Of a stretch of DNA of 6,958 bases, positions 1 to 6,023 are shown piece by piece. Below the pieces are notes generated by a model. The model had not been told where the DNA came from, made no database searches, and saw nothing but the letters and a program-made list of their open reading frames with translations. Both the position numbers and the translations under genes were made by a program. Source of the stretch: Dehalococcoidales bacterium (GTDB lineage: Bacteria > Chloroflexota > Dehalococcoidia > Dehalococcoidales > Fen-1064); the NCBI GenBank assembly GCA_028713395.1, contig JAQTOJ010000103.1, positions 1 through 6,958 of the forward strand, read 5' to 3'. Each line of letters starts with the position of its first letter. Positions within the stretch are counted from its first letter, which is position 1.

Positions 1-462
1 ATGAAATATGATTTTGGCAGCCCGGCCGGAAGAAACGATCGGAACGATTTTGGTTTTTACTTTACGGGTGGCGGTCGGGATCAACATTTCGGGGATTTTC
101 AGTGGCAGTCCGGCGCCCATAAAGACGATATCGATTTCTTCCTCGGCGACAATCCGCAGCAGTTCGTAATGATCGGTTAGGGCGACCATCAGATTCACCC
201 CGATAATTCCTTTGGTGAGGCTCCGTGCGCGGCGGATTTCCTGACGTAGCGCGGTTTCGTTGGCGCTTTGCACGTTCTTGTGAAAATCCGGTATCAGCAT
301 GCCGATGCCCGTAGTGGAGATAACGCCGATGCCTCCCTCGTTGGCCACCGCCGCCGCCAAACCGGAAAGGGAGATGCCAACTCCCATGCCGCCCTGAATG
401 ATGGGCACTTTCGCTACGTGTTCGCCGATGCGTAAAACCGGCATGATTGGTCCCAAACCCAT
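1..462 (-). CDS. Nitronate monooxygenase-family flavoprotein, N-terminal part (cut by window edge)
   Basis: This is the first 154 codons of a gene that runs off the left edge; the family is usually about 320-380 residues, so less than half is visible. Translation begins MGLGPIMPVLRIGEHVAK and continues into PIIQGGMGVGIS (residues 20-31) and GGIGVIS (43-49), then GVNLMVAL further on. This is the TIM-barrel start and FMN-phosphate environment of the nitronate monooxygenase (2-nitropropane dioxygenase) family. Known members oxidise alkyl nitronates with FMN and O2. In anaerobes the true substrate is often unclear, and the related enoyl-ACP reductase FabK shares this fold. The catalytic histidine region lies outside the window, so the reaction cannot be fixed. 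The ATG at 460-462 has GAAGGA about 10 bases upstream and a closer AGG. It lies downstream of the MATE gene on the same strand but behind a terminator, so it is probably transcribed separately. Confidence 0.85.
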   Translation of the reverse strand, partial: MGLGPIMPVLRIGEHVAKVPIIQGGMGVGISLSGLAAAVANEGGIGVISTTGIGMLIPDFHKNVQSANETALRQEIRRARSLTKGIIGVNLMVALTDHYELLRIVAEEEIDIVFMGAGLPLKIPEMLIPTATRKVKTKIVPIVSSGRAAKIIFH

Positions 463-553
463 GAGCCTTTTTTCCTTCGATACACCCCGATAGTTGGATT
501 ATCTTTTGGCATCATTGCCGGTAAAAGCGTATCACTAATAAATGTCTATATAT

Positions 554-581
554 ATTTTAACATTAAAACAAGGTATACCAA
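554..581 (-). promoter_or_regulatory. Possible sigma70-type promoter for the nitronate monooxygenase gene
   Basis: Read on the minus strand, TTGGTA (576-581) and TAAAAT (554-559) are separated by 16 bases, about 90 bases upstream of the ATG. The region is very AT-rich, so other -10-like hexamers (TATATA, about 548-556) exist, and the exact choice is uncertain. A promoter here fits the terminator just upstream that should end the MATE transcript. Confidence 0.4.
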
Positions 582-600
582 AAATAAATAGTATTTTGGT
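577..600. repeat. Inverted repeat beside the putative promoter
   Basis: ACCAAAA (577-583) is mirrored by TTTTGGT (594-600) around a 10-base AT-rich centre. It overlaps the proposed -35 box, so it could be an operator. It could also be chance symmetry in AT-rich DNA. It has no G+C-rich stem and no following T-run, so it is not a convincing terminator. Confidence 0.3.
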
Positions 601-624
601 CTGGTTTTCTATGTACGTCAGAGA

Positions 625-643
625 TAAAAAACCGTTTTCGGTT
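625..643 (-). terminator. Rho-independent terminator of the MATE gene
   Basis: On the minus strand the sequence reads AACCG, an AAAA loop, CGGTT, and then more T residues (630-643 plus the T-run to 625). It starts about 10 bases after the TAG stop of the MATE gene at 653. The stem is only 5 bp but is closed by a tetraloop and runs directly into a T-tract, the expected layout of a short intrinsic terminator. Confidence 0.6.
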
Positions 644-652
644 GCGTGAATC

Positions 653-2038
653 CTAGACGCGTTTTCGTTTCCATCGGCCGCCGCGGAAATAGATTACATA
701 AGTAATGGCGCGCATCGCCAGCGTAATGGCCATTGCCCAGCGGATCCCATATACCCCTATGTTGCCGATTTTCGGCATGAAATATGCTAAAGGCAACTGG
801 AAGACCCACATCGTGGTGAAACTGGCGATCAGGGGAATGGTGGTATCCCCTACCCCGTTCAGGACATTGGTGAAGACGGCGGCGGGACCCATCACTAAAA
901 AGCCCACGGCCGAGATCCTGAGAAAGTTGGCGCCGATTTTCACCAGCGTGGGATCATTGTTAAACAGATGGACCACTTGCTCCGGCCAGGCTAACAATAT
1001 ACAAATGGCCACCGCCATAATGATCATGGATAAGCCGCCCGCCAGCCAGCCGGTTTTTTCCGCCCGTTCCGGCTTTTTCGCGCCCAGATTTTGTCCCGCC
1101 AGCACTCCGGCTGCGGTGCCCAGACCGGAAGCCCCGATATCCATGAAATTTTCGACTCTCTGGGATAAACCGTAAGCGGCGATGGCATCTGTCCCGAATG
1201 GCGAGATGAATTTCAGCATGAATACTCCCACAAAACTGCGCAACATGCTGTTGATGGAAGCCGGAATACCGATCTTCAACTGCCGCCAGATATTATTCAT
1301 ATCGATGCGAAAACCTGCCATCGTCACTTTCAGGTGACTGCGCCCGCCGAAGAGGATCAGCATGCCCACCAGGCCGCCGATACCCTGAGAAACGATATCC
1401 ATGGTCGCGGCCCCGTTTACGCCCAACTGCGGGAAGATCCACCAGCCGAAGACCAAGAAAGGACAGAGCAGCATATGCAAACCGCGGAAGAACAAGCCGA
1501 TTCTCATGGCGGTCATGGTATCGCCGGAAGATTGCATCGTTGTTTCGGAAATCATGCGCATGGTCATCGTCACCATACCGACAAACTGAATGCGGTTGTA
1601 ACCGATGGCCAATGCCAGCACTTCAGGTTGCGCCCCAAAGAGGTTTAATATCTGATGAGAAAGAAACAACCCGATTGCGGCCATGAAAATGGAAAACACG
1701 ATGCCGATAACGAAAGCCTGTTGAAAGGCGTGGATGGCGGACTTGTGGTCGCCGGCGCCCACATAACGCGCTACCATGGCGCGTAAGCTGGTGAACAACC
1801 CCATCATCAGGGCGTTGACCACCATTATGACCATGCCGGAAAGACTGACGGCTGCCAAGGCATCCGGCCCGAGTTTCCCCACCCAGATCATATCGATTGT
1901 TGGCCCCAGCATGGTCAGACTGCTGCTGATGACCACCGGCCAGGAAAGCGTCATCAGGTTATGGAATATACTGCCTTCTGTCCAATCGCGGGCTTTTAAT
2001 AAGGGGGTGTTTTTATCTGGTGATTTAAATATAGAAAT
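653..2038 (-). CDS. MATE-family multidrug/cation antiporter, apparently starting at ATT
   Basis: This is an integral membrane efflux pump exporting drugs or cationic compounds in exchange for Na+ or H+. About twelve hydrophobic segments form two MatE repeats. The first begins in WPVVISSSLTMLGPTIDMIW, with an acidic residue in TM1. Paired motifs QSSGDTMTAM and LNGVGDTTIP mark equivalent points of the two halves. The tail RGGRWKRKRV is basic. The first ATG (1952-1954) would give 433 residues and has no ribosome binding site. The frame stays open upstream and encodes RDWTEGSIFHNL, the usual MATE N-terminus, back to a TGA at 2051-2053. No ATG, GTG or TTG occurs in that extension, but AAAGGA lies 7 bases before an in-frame ATT (2036-2038). 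Starting there gives 461 residues, the normal family length. I therefore prefer 2038; 1954 is the conservative alternative. A promoter and palindrome lie upstream. The family is certain, the start is inferred. Confidence 0.88.
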   Translation of the reverse strand: MSIFKSPDKNTPLLKARDWTEGSIFHNLMTLSWPVVISSSLTMLGPTIDMIWVGKLGPDALAAVSLSGMVIMVVNALMMGLFTSLRAMVARYVGAGDHKSAIHAFQQAFVIGIVFSIFMAAIGLFLSHQILNLFGAQPEVLALAIGYNRIQFVGMVTMTMRMISETTMQSSGDTMTAMRIGLFFRGLHMLLCPFLVFGWWIFPQLGVNGAATMDIVSQGIGGLVGMLILFGGRSHLKVTMAGFRIDMNNIWRQLKIGIPASINSMLRSFVGVFMLKFISPFGTDAIAAYGLSQRVENFMDIGASGLGTAAGVLAGQNLGAKKPERAEKTGWLAGGLSMIIMAVAICILLAWPEQVVHLFNNDPTLVKIGANFLRISAVGFLVMGPAAVFTNVLNGVGDTTIPLIASFTTMWVFQLPLAYFMPKIGNIGVYGIRWAMAITLAMRAITYVIYFRGGRWKRKRV

Positions 2039-2044
2039 CGTCTT

Positions 2045-2050
2045 GTCCTT
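2045..2050 (-). promoter_or_regulatory. Ribosome binding site that supports the ATT start
   Basis: The minus strand reads GAAAGGACAAGACG followed by ATT. AAAGGA is a good Shine-Dalgarno match at 7-base spacing. No comparable site precedes the ATG at 1954, whose upstream bases are inside the conserved MATE N-terminal coding sequence. Confidence 0.6.
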
Positions 2051-2096
2051 TCAGGGGAGAAACGATTGAAATGACTTATTTTGTGCCAACAGATGT

Positions 2097-2125
2097 ATTC
2101 TACCACTGTGAATAGTGGTAAACAA
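2097..2125 (-). promoter_or_regulatory. Sigma70-type promoter of the MATE gene
   Basis: On the minus strand, -35 TTGTTT (2120-2125) and -10 TAGAAT (2097-2102) are separated by exactly 17 bases. The predicted transcript would start near 2090, giving a leader of about 50 bases before the ATT at 2038. The spacer is filled by a palindrome described separately. Confidence 0.6.
2101..2120. promoter_or_regulatory. Palindromic operator candidate inside the MATE promoter
   Basis: TACCACT (2101-2107) and AGTGGTA (2114-2120) form a perfect 7-bp inverted repeat with a 6-base centre. It spans the -10/-35 spacer and touches both hexamers, which is where a repressor would block RNA polymerase. MarR, TetR and GntR regulators of efflux genes bind sites of this size. 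No regulator gene is present in the window, so the protein is unknown. A cruciform or chance origin is possible. Confidence 0.5.
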
Positions 2126-2216
2126 ATATTACACCTATCCGCCTGATTGTAACCAATATCATATTTCCGGCATATCGGGGTTTTATATGATAAAGCAAAG
2201 ATTCGGGAGGATATAT

Positions 2217-2792
2217 ATGTACAGTAAGATCATTGTGCCATTGGATGGTTCCAAATTAGCTGAACAGGTTTTGCCTCATTTACAGCAGATCGCCAAAGGC
2301 TGCGGCGTGACCGAAGTGCTGTTGGTGACCGTGACTGAAAAGATCAAAGGCGGCGCCAATATCAAAGAGCACGATATGGATTTATCCAACGCTCACGATG
2401 CGCCGAATATTGTGGTGGCGGATCGGTATTACTCTGGCGGGGCGCTTAGTATAAAAACAACCAATATGGTCAAGGTTCATATGGGTAAAATGGCGAAGAC
2501 CGGTTATGATTACCTGGTAAAAATAGCCGATAACCTACAGAAACAGGATATTCCATCCAGTGTGGTCGTGCTCATCGGTGATGTGGCGGAGGAGATCGTC
2601 CATTTTGCCAAAAGGGAAAATGCGGATCTGATCATCATGGCCAGCAAAGGCAAAGCCCGCGTGCGGAAGGGCGATGTTGCCGGCGCCGCCGATAAGGTTT
2701 TCAAGCTGGTGGAAAATATGCCGCTACTACTGGTGAAGCCGCCTTATGGATTCATAGAAACCAAGCCGGTAAGAAAGGGAAAACCCAACTAA
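2217..2792 (+). CDS. Universal stress protein (UspA family), variant with degraded ATP motif
   Basis: This is a 191-residue cytoplasmic protein of the Usp fold. The N-terminus MYSKIIVPLDGSKLAEQVLP is the classical first strand with the conserved Asp (D10). GDVAEEIVHFAKRENADLII (121-140) is the usual region before the nucleotide loop. In ATP-binding members that loop reads G-x-x-G-x9-G-S/T. Here it is A142-S-K-G145 and then A155-G156, so two of the glycines and the Ser/Thr are replaced and ATP binding is doubtful. The protein exceeds the usual 140-150 residues because of an insert around residues 45-90 and a basic tail (KPVRKGKPN). The start is the ATG at 2217, with GGGAGG six bases upstream. 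An upstream GTG (2115) would add 34 residues unlike any Usp. It is divergent from the MATE gene and ends at a strong terminator. I found no convincing promoter. The partner or ligand is unknown. Confidence 0.88.
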   Translation: MYSKIIVPLDGSKLAEQVLPHLQQIAKGCGVTEVLLVTVTEKIKGGANIKEHDMDLSNAHDAPNIVVADRYYSGGALSIKTTNMVKVHMGKMAKTGYDYLVKIADNLQKQDIPSSVVVLIGDVAEEIVHFAKRENADLIIMASKGKARVRKGDVAGAADKVFKLVENMPLLLVKPPYGFIETKPVRKGKPN

Positions 2793-2805
2793 ATATTCGT
2801 ACTAT

Positions 2806-2841
2806 AAAAAGCCTCTGTAAAAACCAGGGGCTTTTTATTTG
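2806..2841. terminator. Bidirectional intrinsic terminator between convergent genes
   Basis: AAAAAGCCTCTG (2806-2817) pairs with CAGGGGCTTTTT (2825-2836) around a 7-base loop, a 12-bp stem with one T-G wobble. On the plus strand it is followed by ATTT and ends the universal stress gene, 14 bases after its stop. On the minus strand the same hairpin ends in TTTTT and terminates the corrinoid-activator gene. That gene's TAA stop (2835-2837) overlaps the base of the stem. Confidence 0.88.
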
Positions 2842-4751
2842 CCGTAATCGACCGAAGGAAAGAGCCTGGCATCGGTATGCGGCAGAAACAGCGCAGCGAT
2901 GAACTCGTTCATGAACGGGGGATAGTTGGAAAGCTCGATATTGGTCATACGCCGGGCAATGATCCGTGATTTTTCCAGTGCTCCGGTAGAGAGTAAAATC
3001 ATACGCGCGCCGGTCAGGGAACTATTGCCAATGAACTGGATTTTAGAGGCCGCGATATCCGGCAGCAACCCTATGGCAATGGCCTTGGGGATATTCAACG
3101 AACTGCCAAAACCCCCGGCGACATAGACTGTCTCTAATTGGTCGAACCGCCAACCCACATAATCGGTCAGGGACTTGATGGCGGCGAACACCGCGCCTTT
3201 GGATTTGATCAGGTTGGCAATTTCGGACTCGGAGATGGTGATATCCTCACCGGCTTCAGTTTCCGCGGCATATGCCAGGATATAACGCGGGTCGCCAGCT
3301 TCGGGTATTAATCGTGGGTCCTTGCGCGCCAGGTTAAATTTGCCGTCCTGCTCTATAATTTTGTTCTTCACCAGTTCGTAGATCGCATCGATCAAACCGG
3401 AACCGCAAATACCGCGGGCTTTGGTCTTGCCGATGGTTTCAAAACTGACTCCGCCCTCACTGATCACGATTTTTTCAATGGCTCCCTGAGATGCCCGCAT
3501 GCCGTGTTTCGCCCCGGCGCCTTCAAACGCCGGCCCGGCGGAAGCGGAGCAGCAGACCAGCCATTCACTGTTCCCGATGACGATTTCACCGTTGGTGCCG
3601 ATATCGATAAGGCAGCGGACTTCCGGCTGCTCGGACATACCGCAGGCCAGCACCCCGGCCACAATATCTCCACCTACGTAGCTGGCGACGCTGGGTACTG
3701 TTTCCAGCACACCGTGACGGTTGATTTTAATGGCTAGATCATGGGCGGCTACCTGCGGATAAACGGTGGCCGTCGGGACATAAGGTTCCAGCCGGATCGA
3801 GCAGGGCTTTAAGTTCAGTAAAAAGTGCGCCATGGTCGTATTACCGGCGGCGACAATGGCGTGAATATCGGTCCTCTTAACCTTGTTTTCCTTGACCAAT
3901 GTGTCCAGCAGGGTATTGATGTTGGTGATGACCGCTTTATGCACCTGTTCGGAGGAGCCCCGGGAACAGGCAAAGACCATGCGTGATATCACATCTTCGC
4001 CGTAACGCGCCTGCATGTTGTGGCTGCCTTCGGTATCGATAATCTCCCCGGTCGCCATGTTGACCAACTGTACCACCACCGTCGTCGTGCCGACATCGAT
4101 GGCCAGACCGTAATCGCGGGCCGAGGTATCGCCTCCGTCAATTTGCAGAATACGACCGGAACTATTGTGCGCGGCGATCGTGACTGTCACCTGCCATTGA
4201 TGATCACGCAGTTTTTCCGCCAGTTTCTGCAAACAGCTCAATGATATTTCCATATGTTCGAATTTCAGGTGATTTGAGAGTTCCCGCACCACCCGGTCGA
4301 TATCCGAAATATTATCTTGCATGGTCGGTTCCGGTAGTTTGAGAAATATCTTACGCACTAAAGGCGCGATCGCGGCGGATTTGACGCCGTTGACCAGCGC
4401 TACTTTTTCCGGTTGACCGTAAGCCACCCCGCTGCCTTCCATAAGAATTTTATCCTTCGTGGTACGGGATTTTTCCGGGATCATGATCACCAGGTTATCC
4501 TCTACCTGAGTCTGGCAGGCCAGCACATAACCCTTTTTTAACTCTTCGGCGGAAAAGAAACCCATGCTGTATTTATCTGGCCGGGCGTTGCCTTCGAGTA
4601 TTTGCACGCGGCATTCACCGCACAAACCCTCGCCGCCGCACAGGTTATTGATAAAGACACCGGCTTTTTCCGCCGCTTGCAGAATTGTGGTGTCTTCTTC
4701 AACCCCGACTTCACGATTATCCGGCAGAAATTTGATCTTGAACTTGTTCAT
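2835..4751 (-). CDS. Corrinoid protein reductive activator (RACo/AcsV/RamA-like, [2Fe-2S] ferredoxin + ASKHA DUF4445)
   Basis: This 638-residue cytoplasmic protein probably uses ATP binding and a 2Fe-2S cluster to reduce inactive Co(II) corrinoid back to Co(I) in a methyl-transfer protein. A plant-type ferredoxin domain covers about residues 1-92, with C38-x5-C44-x2-C47 and C79. A linker and middle domain run to about 212. The actin-like half follows: AIDVGTTT (217-224), VAAGNTTM (300-307), YVGGDIVAG (358-366), LIDIGTNGEIVIG (381-393), SAGPAFEGAG (404-413), GICGSGLID (446-454) and VYVAGGFGS (541-549). It lacks the C-terminal 4Fe-4S cysteines known from methanogen RamA, so its layout is nearer RACo of the acetyl-CoA pathway. 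The ATG at 4749-4751 has GGAAG upstream and opens directly into the ferredoxin domain. An ATG at 4838 would add 29 residues unlike the family and lies within the promoter region. No corrinoid protein or methyltransferase gene is adjacent, so the partner is unknown. Confidence 0.9.
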   Translation of the reverse strand: MNKFKIKFLPDNREVGVEEDTTILQAAEKAGVFINNLCGGEGLCGECRVQILEGNARPDKYSMGFFSAEELKKGYVLACQTQVEDNLVIMIPEKSRTTKDKILMEGSGVAYGQPEKVALVNGVKSAAIAPLVRKIFLKLPEPTMQDNISDIDRVVRELSNHLKFEHMEISLSCLQKLAEKLRDHQWQVTVTIAAHNSSGRILQIDGGDTSARDYGLAIDVGTTTVVVQLVNMATGEIIDTEGSHNMQARYGEDVISRMVFACSRGSSEQVHKAVITNINTLLDTLVKENKVKRTDIHAIVAAGNTTMAHFLLNLKPCSIRLEPYVPTATVYPQVAAHDLAIKINRHGVLETVPSVASYVGGDIVAGVLACGMSEQPEVRCLIDIGTNGEIVIGNSEWLVCCSASAGPAFEGAGAKHGMRASQGAIEKIVISEGGVSFETIGKTKARGICGSGLIDAIYELVKNKIIEQDGKFNLARKDPRLIPEAGDPRYILAYAAETEAGEDITISESEIANLIKSKGAVFAAIKSLTDYVGWRFDQLETVYVAGGFGSSLNIPKAIAIGLLPDIAASKIQFIGNSSLTGARMILLSTGALEKSRIIARRMTNIELSNYPPFMNEFIAALFLPHTDARLFPSVDYGK

Positions 4752-4809
4752 TTTACTTCCGTTAAGGTTATGCTGTACCGGGTGAGAACATGCTTGTGCG
4801 TTCATACAA

Positions 4810-4838
4810 AGTTTATGATGTATTTTAACAATAAGCAA
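4810..4838 (-). promoter_or_regulatory. Promoter candidate for the corrinoid-activator gene
   Basis: On the minus strand, TTGCTT (4833-4838) and TAAACT (4810-4815) are 17 bases apart. This would start transcription near 4803, leaving about 50 bases of leader before the ATG at 4751. A second reading, TTGTAC with TAAAAT at 18-base spacing slightly upstream, is also possible. Confidence 0.45.
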
Positions 4839-4852
4839 GTGTATGGTACAAT
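4825..4852 (+). promoter_or_regulatory. Sigma70-type promoter for cvpA
   Basis: TTAACA (4825-4830) and TACAAT (4847-4852) are separated by 16 bases, each one mismatch from consensus. The start of transcription would be near 4859, about 35 bases before the ATG. It is interleaved with the minus-strand promoter, so the two probably compete for polymerase. Confidence 0.6.
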
Positions 4853-4893
4853 TTTAGCACTCCGATAGTAAAATAGTGAACCAAGGAGGAAAC

Positions 4894-5379
4894 ATGAATT
4901 GGCTTGATATTGTCATTTTGGCTTACCTGGTCGTTTCTGTCATTACCGGCATTGCGCAAGGTCTGATAAAGTCTGTCCTGTCGCTGGTCGGTATCATCGT
5001 CGGTCTGATATTGGCCGCCAATTATTATCATCAACTCGCGAACGTATTCGGATTTATCTCCAATAAAGACATCGCGGAAATTGTGGCGTTCATTTTGATT
5101 ATGGGCGCGGTGCTTGCGCTGGCGGCGCTGCTGGCGCTGGTGTTGAAAACTATTATCAATTCTATATTACTGGGCTGGGTAGACCGCATCGGCGGTGGTG
5201 TTTTCGGTTTGCTCATGGGTGTGCTCACGGTGAGCGGTATCCTGGCCGTTATTGTAAAATTGACCGGCTCGAATCTGATTTCAGAATCCGCCATCGCCGG
5301 ATTTCTGCTGGATAAATTCCCCATCGTCCTGAGTTTCTTACCCAGTGAGTTCAAGACCATCAGGGACTTTTTTCAATAA
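4894..5379 (+). CDS. CvpA-family inner membrane protein
   Basis: This 161-residue protein is almost entirely hydrophobic. It begins MNWLDIVILAYLVV and contains about four membrane segments (roughly residues 4-22, 26-46, 62-92 and 105-125). The glycines of the GIAQGLIKS-to-GIIVGL stretch and the charged WVDRIGGGVFGLLMG loop are the CvpA signature. The length matches the family (about 160). CvpA was named for its need in colicin V production in Escherichia coli, but its general role is cell-envelope homeostasis and is not biochemically defined. The start is the ATG at 4894, preceded by AAGGAGGA, one of the strongest ribosome binding sites in the window. A GTG at 4876 in the same frame lies upstream of that site and is rejected. 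A promoter lies at about 4825-4852. The GNAT gene follows 91 bases later on the same strand without an intervening terminator, so co-transcription is plausible. Confidence 0.85.
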   Translation: MNWLDIVILAYLVVSVITGIAQGLIKSVLSLVGIIVGLILAANYYHQLANVFGFISNKDIAEIVAFILIMGAVLALAALLALVLKTIINSILLGWVDRIGGGVFGLLMGVLTVSGILAVIVKLTGSNLISESAIAGFLLDKFPIVLSFLPSEFKTIRDFFQ

Positions 5380-5470
5380 TACCGGATTGCCATCCTTGTT
5401 GCGTGATTGACTGTTAACTGTGAGCCATTAACCACCATTATTGGAAAAAACTATACCGGGGAGAGCAATT

Positions 5471-5977
5471 ATGACAACCCGTGATGAACTGGAAATCAAG
5501 GAAGTGACCGGGAGGAAGGGAATTGTCGAGAGCGGTAAGCTGATTCGCCTGGCTTTTGCCACGGTTGCCCGGGAATTTGGTTTGACTCGCCGAAACTGCG
5601 CGGCGCATCCGGCATTTATCAGCCTGAAAAGTCTGGAAGAAGGGCAAGAAAAGGGGATAAAATATTTCGGCGGTTACCTGGATGGCGAAGAAGTTGGGTT
5701 TGTGGCTATTGAAAAAAGCCCGGAAAAAGGCTTGTATTACATGGAGAAATTGGCTGTTCATCCTTACTTAAGGCACCGTGGTTACGGAAAGCAGCTCGTA
5801 GCATTTGCCATCGACTATGTGCAAAAGCAAGGCGGCAAAAAAATCAGCATCGGGATAATTGATGATCATACCGTGCTGAAAAAATGGTATAAAACTCTCG
5901 GTTTTAGAGAAACCGGGACTAATCGGTTTCCGCATTTGCCGTTTACCGTCGGTTATATGGAAATGAACATAAAATAG
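5471..5977 (+). CDS. GNAT-family N-acetyltransferase
   Basis: This is a 168-residue cytoplasmic enzyme expected to transfer an acetyl group from acetyl-CoA to an amine on an unknown acceptor. The central GNAT core is clear: strand FGGYLDGEEVGFVAIE (residues 66-81), then motif A, LAVHPYLRHRGYGKQL (94-109). There R101-x-x-G104-x-G106 is the pyrophosphate-binding loop of acetyl-CoA. LKKWYKTLGF near the C-terminus is the usual motif B aromatic helix and strand. The N-terminal 60 residues, including HPAFISLKSLEEG, are less familiar and probably shape the acceptor site. The start is the ATG at 5471, with GGGGAGAG just upstream. A TTG at 5441 would add ten residues and lies before that site. It may share the cvpA transcript; only a weak promoter-like pair (TTAACT 5414-5419, CATTAT 5436-5441) occurs in the gap. 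The substrate cannot be inferred from sequence. Confidence 0.85.
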   Translation: MTTRDELEIKEVTGRKGIVESGKLIRLAFATVAREFGLTRRNCAAHPAFISLKSLEEGQEKGIKYFGGYLDGEEVGFVAIEKSPEKGLYYMEKLAVHPYLRHRGYGKQLVAFAIDYVQKQGGKKISIGIIDDHTVLKKWYKTLGFRETGTNRFPHLPFTVGYMEMNIK

Positions 5978-5990
5978 GGCAATAGCTGAT

Positions 5991-6018
5991 AAAGAGGGAG
6001 TAAATAAACTCTCTCTTT
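5991..6018. terminator. Convergent hairpin terminator between GNAT and SMP-30 genes
   Basis: AAAGAGGGAGT (5991-6001) pairs with ACTCTCTCTTT (6008-6018) around a 6-base AT loop, 11 bp with one wobble. It begins 13 bases after the GNAT stop and ends 5 bases before the stop of the minus-strand gene. The T-tracts on either side are short (TTT then mixed bases), so it is a weaker terminator than the one at 2806-2841, but its placement suggests it serves both genes. Confidence 0.6.
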
Positions 6019-6023
6019 CATAT

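Noticed and set aside
705..1175. Plus-strand open frames of 156 and about 100 codons across the MATE gene
   Set aside because: They are antisense shadows of a clear membrane-protein gene, with no ribosome binding site or recognisable domain.
2115..2216. N-terminal extension of the universal stress protein from a GTG
   Set aside because: The 34 extra residues do not resemble the family, and the GTG lies in the palindrome of the opposite promoter. GGGAGG six bases before the ATG at 2217 marks the true start.
3464..3737. Small open frames on both strands inside the corrinoid-activator gene
   Set aside because: They overlap the conserved ASKHA core in other frames and have low-complexity, arginine/proline-rich translations typical of shadows.
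4752..4838. Longer start of the corrinoid activator (29 more residues, including two Cys)
   Set aside because: The extension is not ferredoxin-like, its ATG lies in the proposed -35 region, and no ribosome binding site precedes it. The ATG at 4751 opens directly into the domain.
5031..5360. Minus-strand 109-codon frame opposite cvpA
   Set aside because: It is antisense to a well-supported CvpA gene and has no family resemblance or start signals.
5412..5434. Short GTTAA/TTAAC symmetry in the cvpA-GNAT gap
   Set aside because: Only 5 bp of AT-rich symmetry with a 10-base centre and no T-run; it is likely chance.
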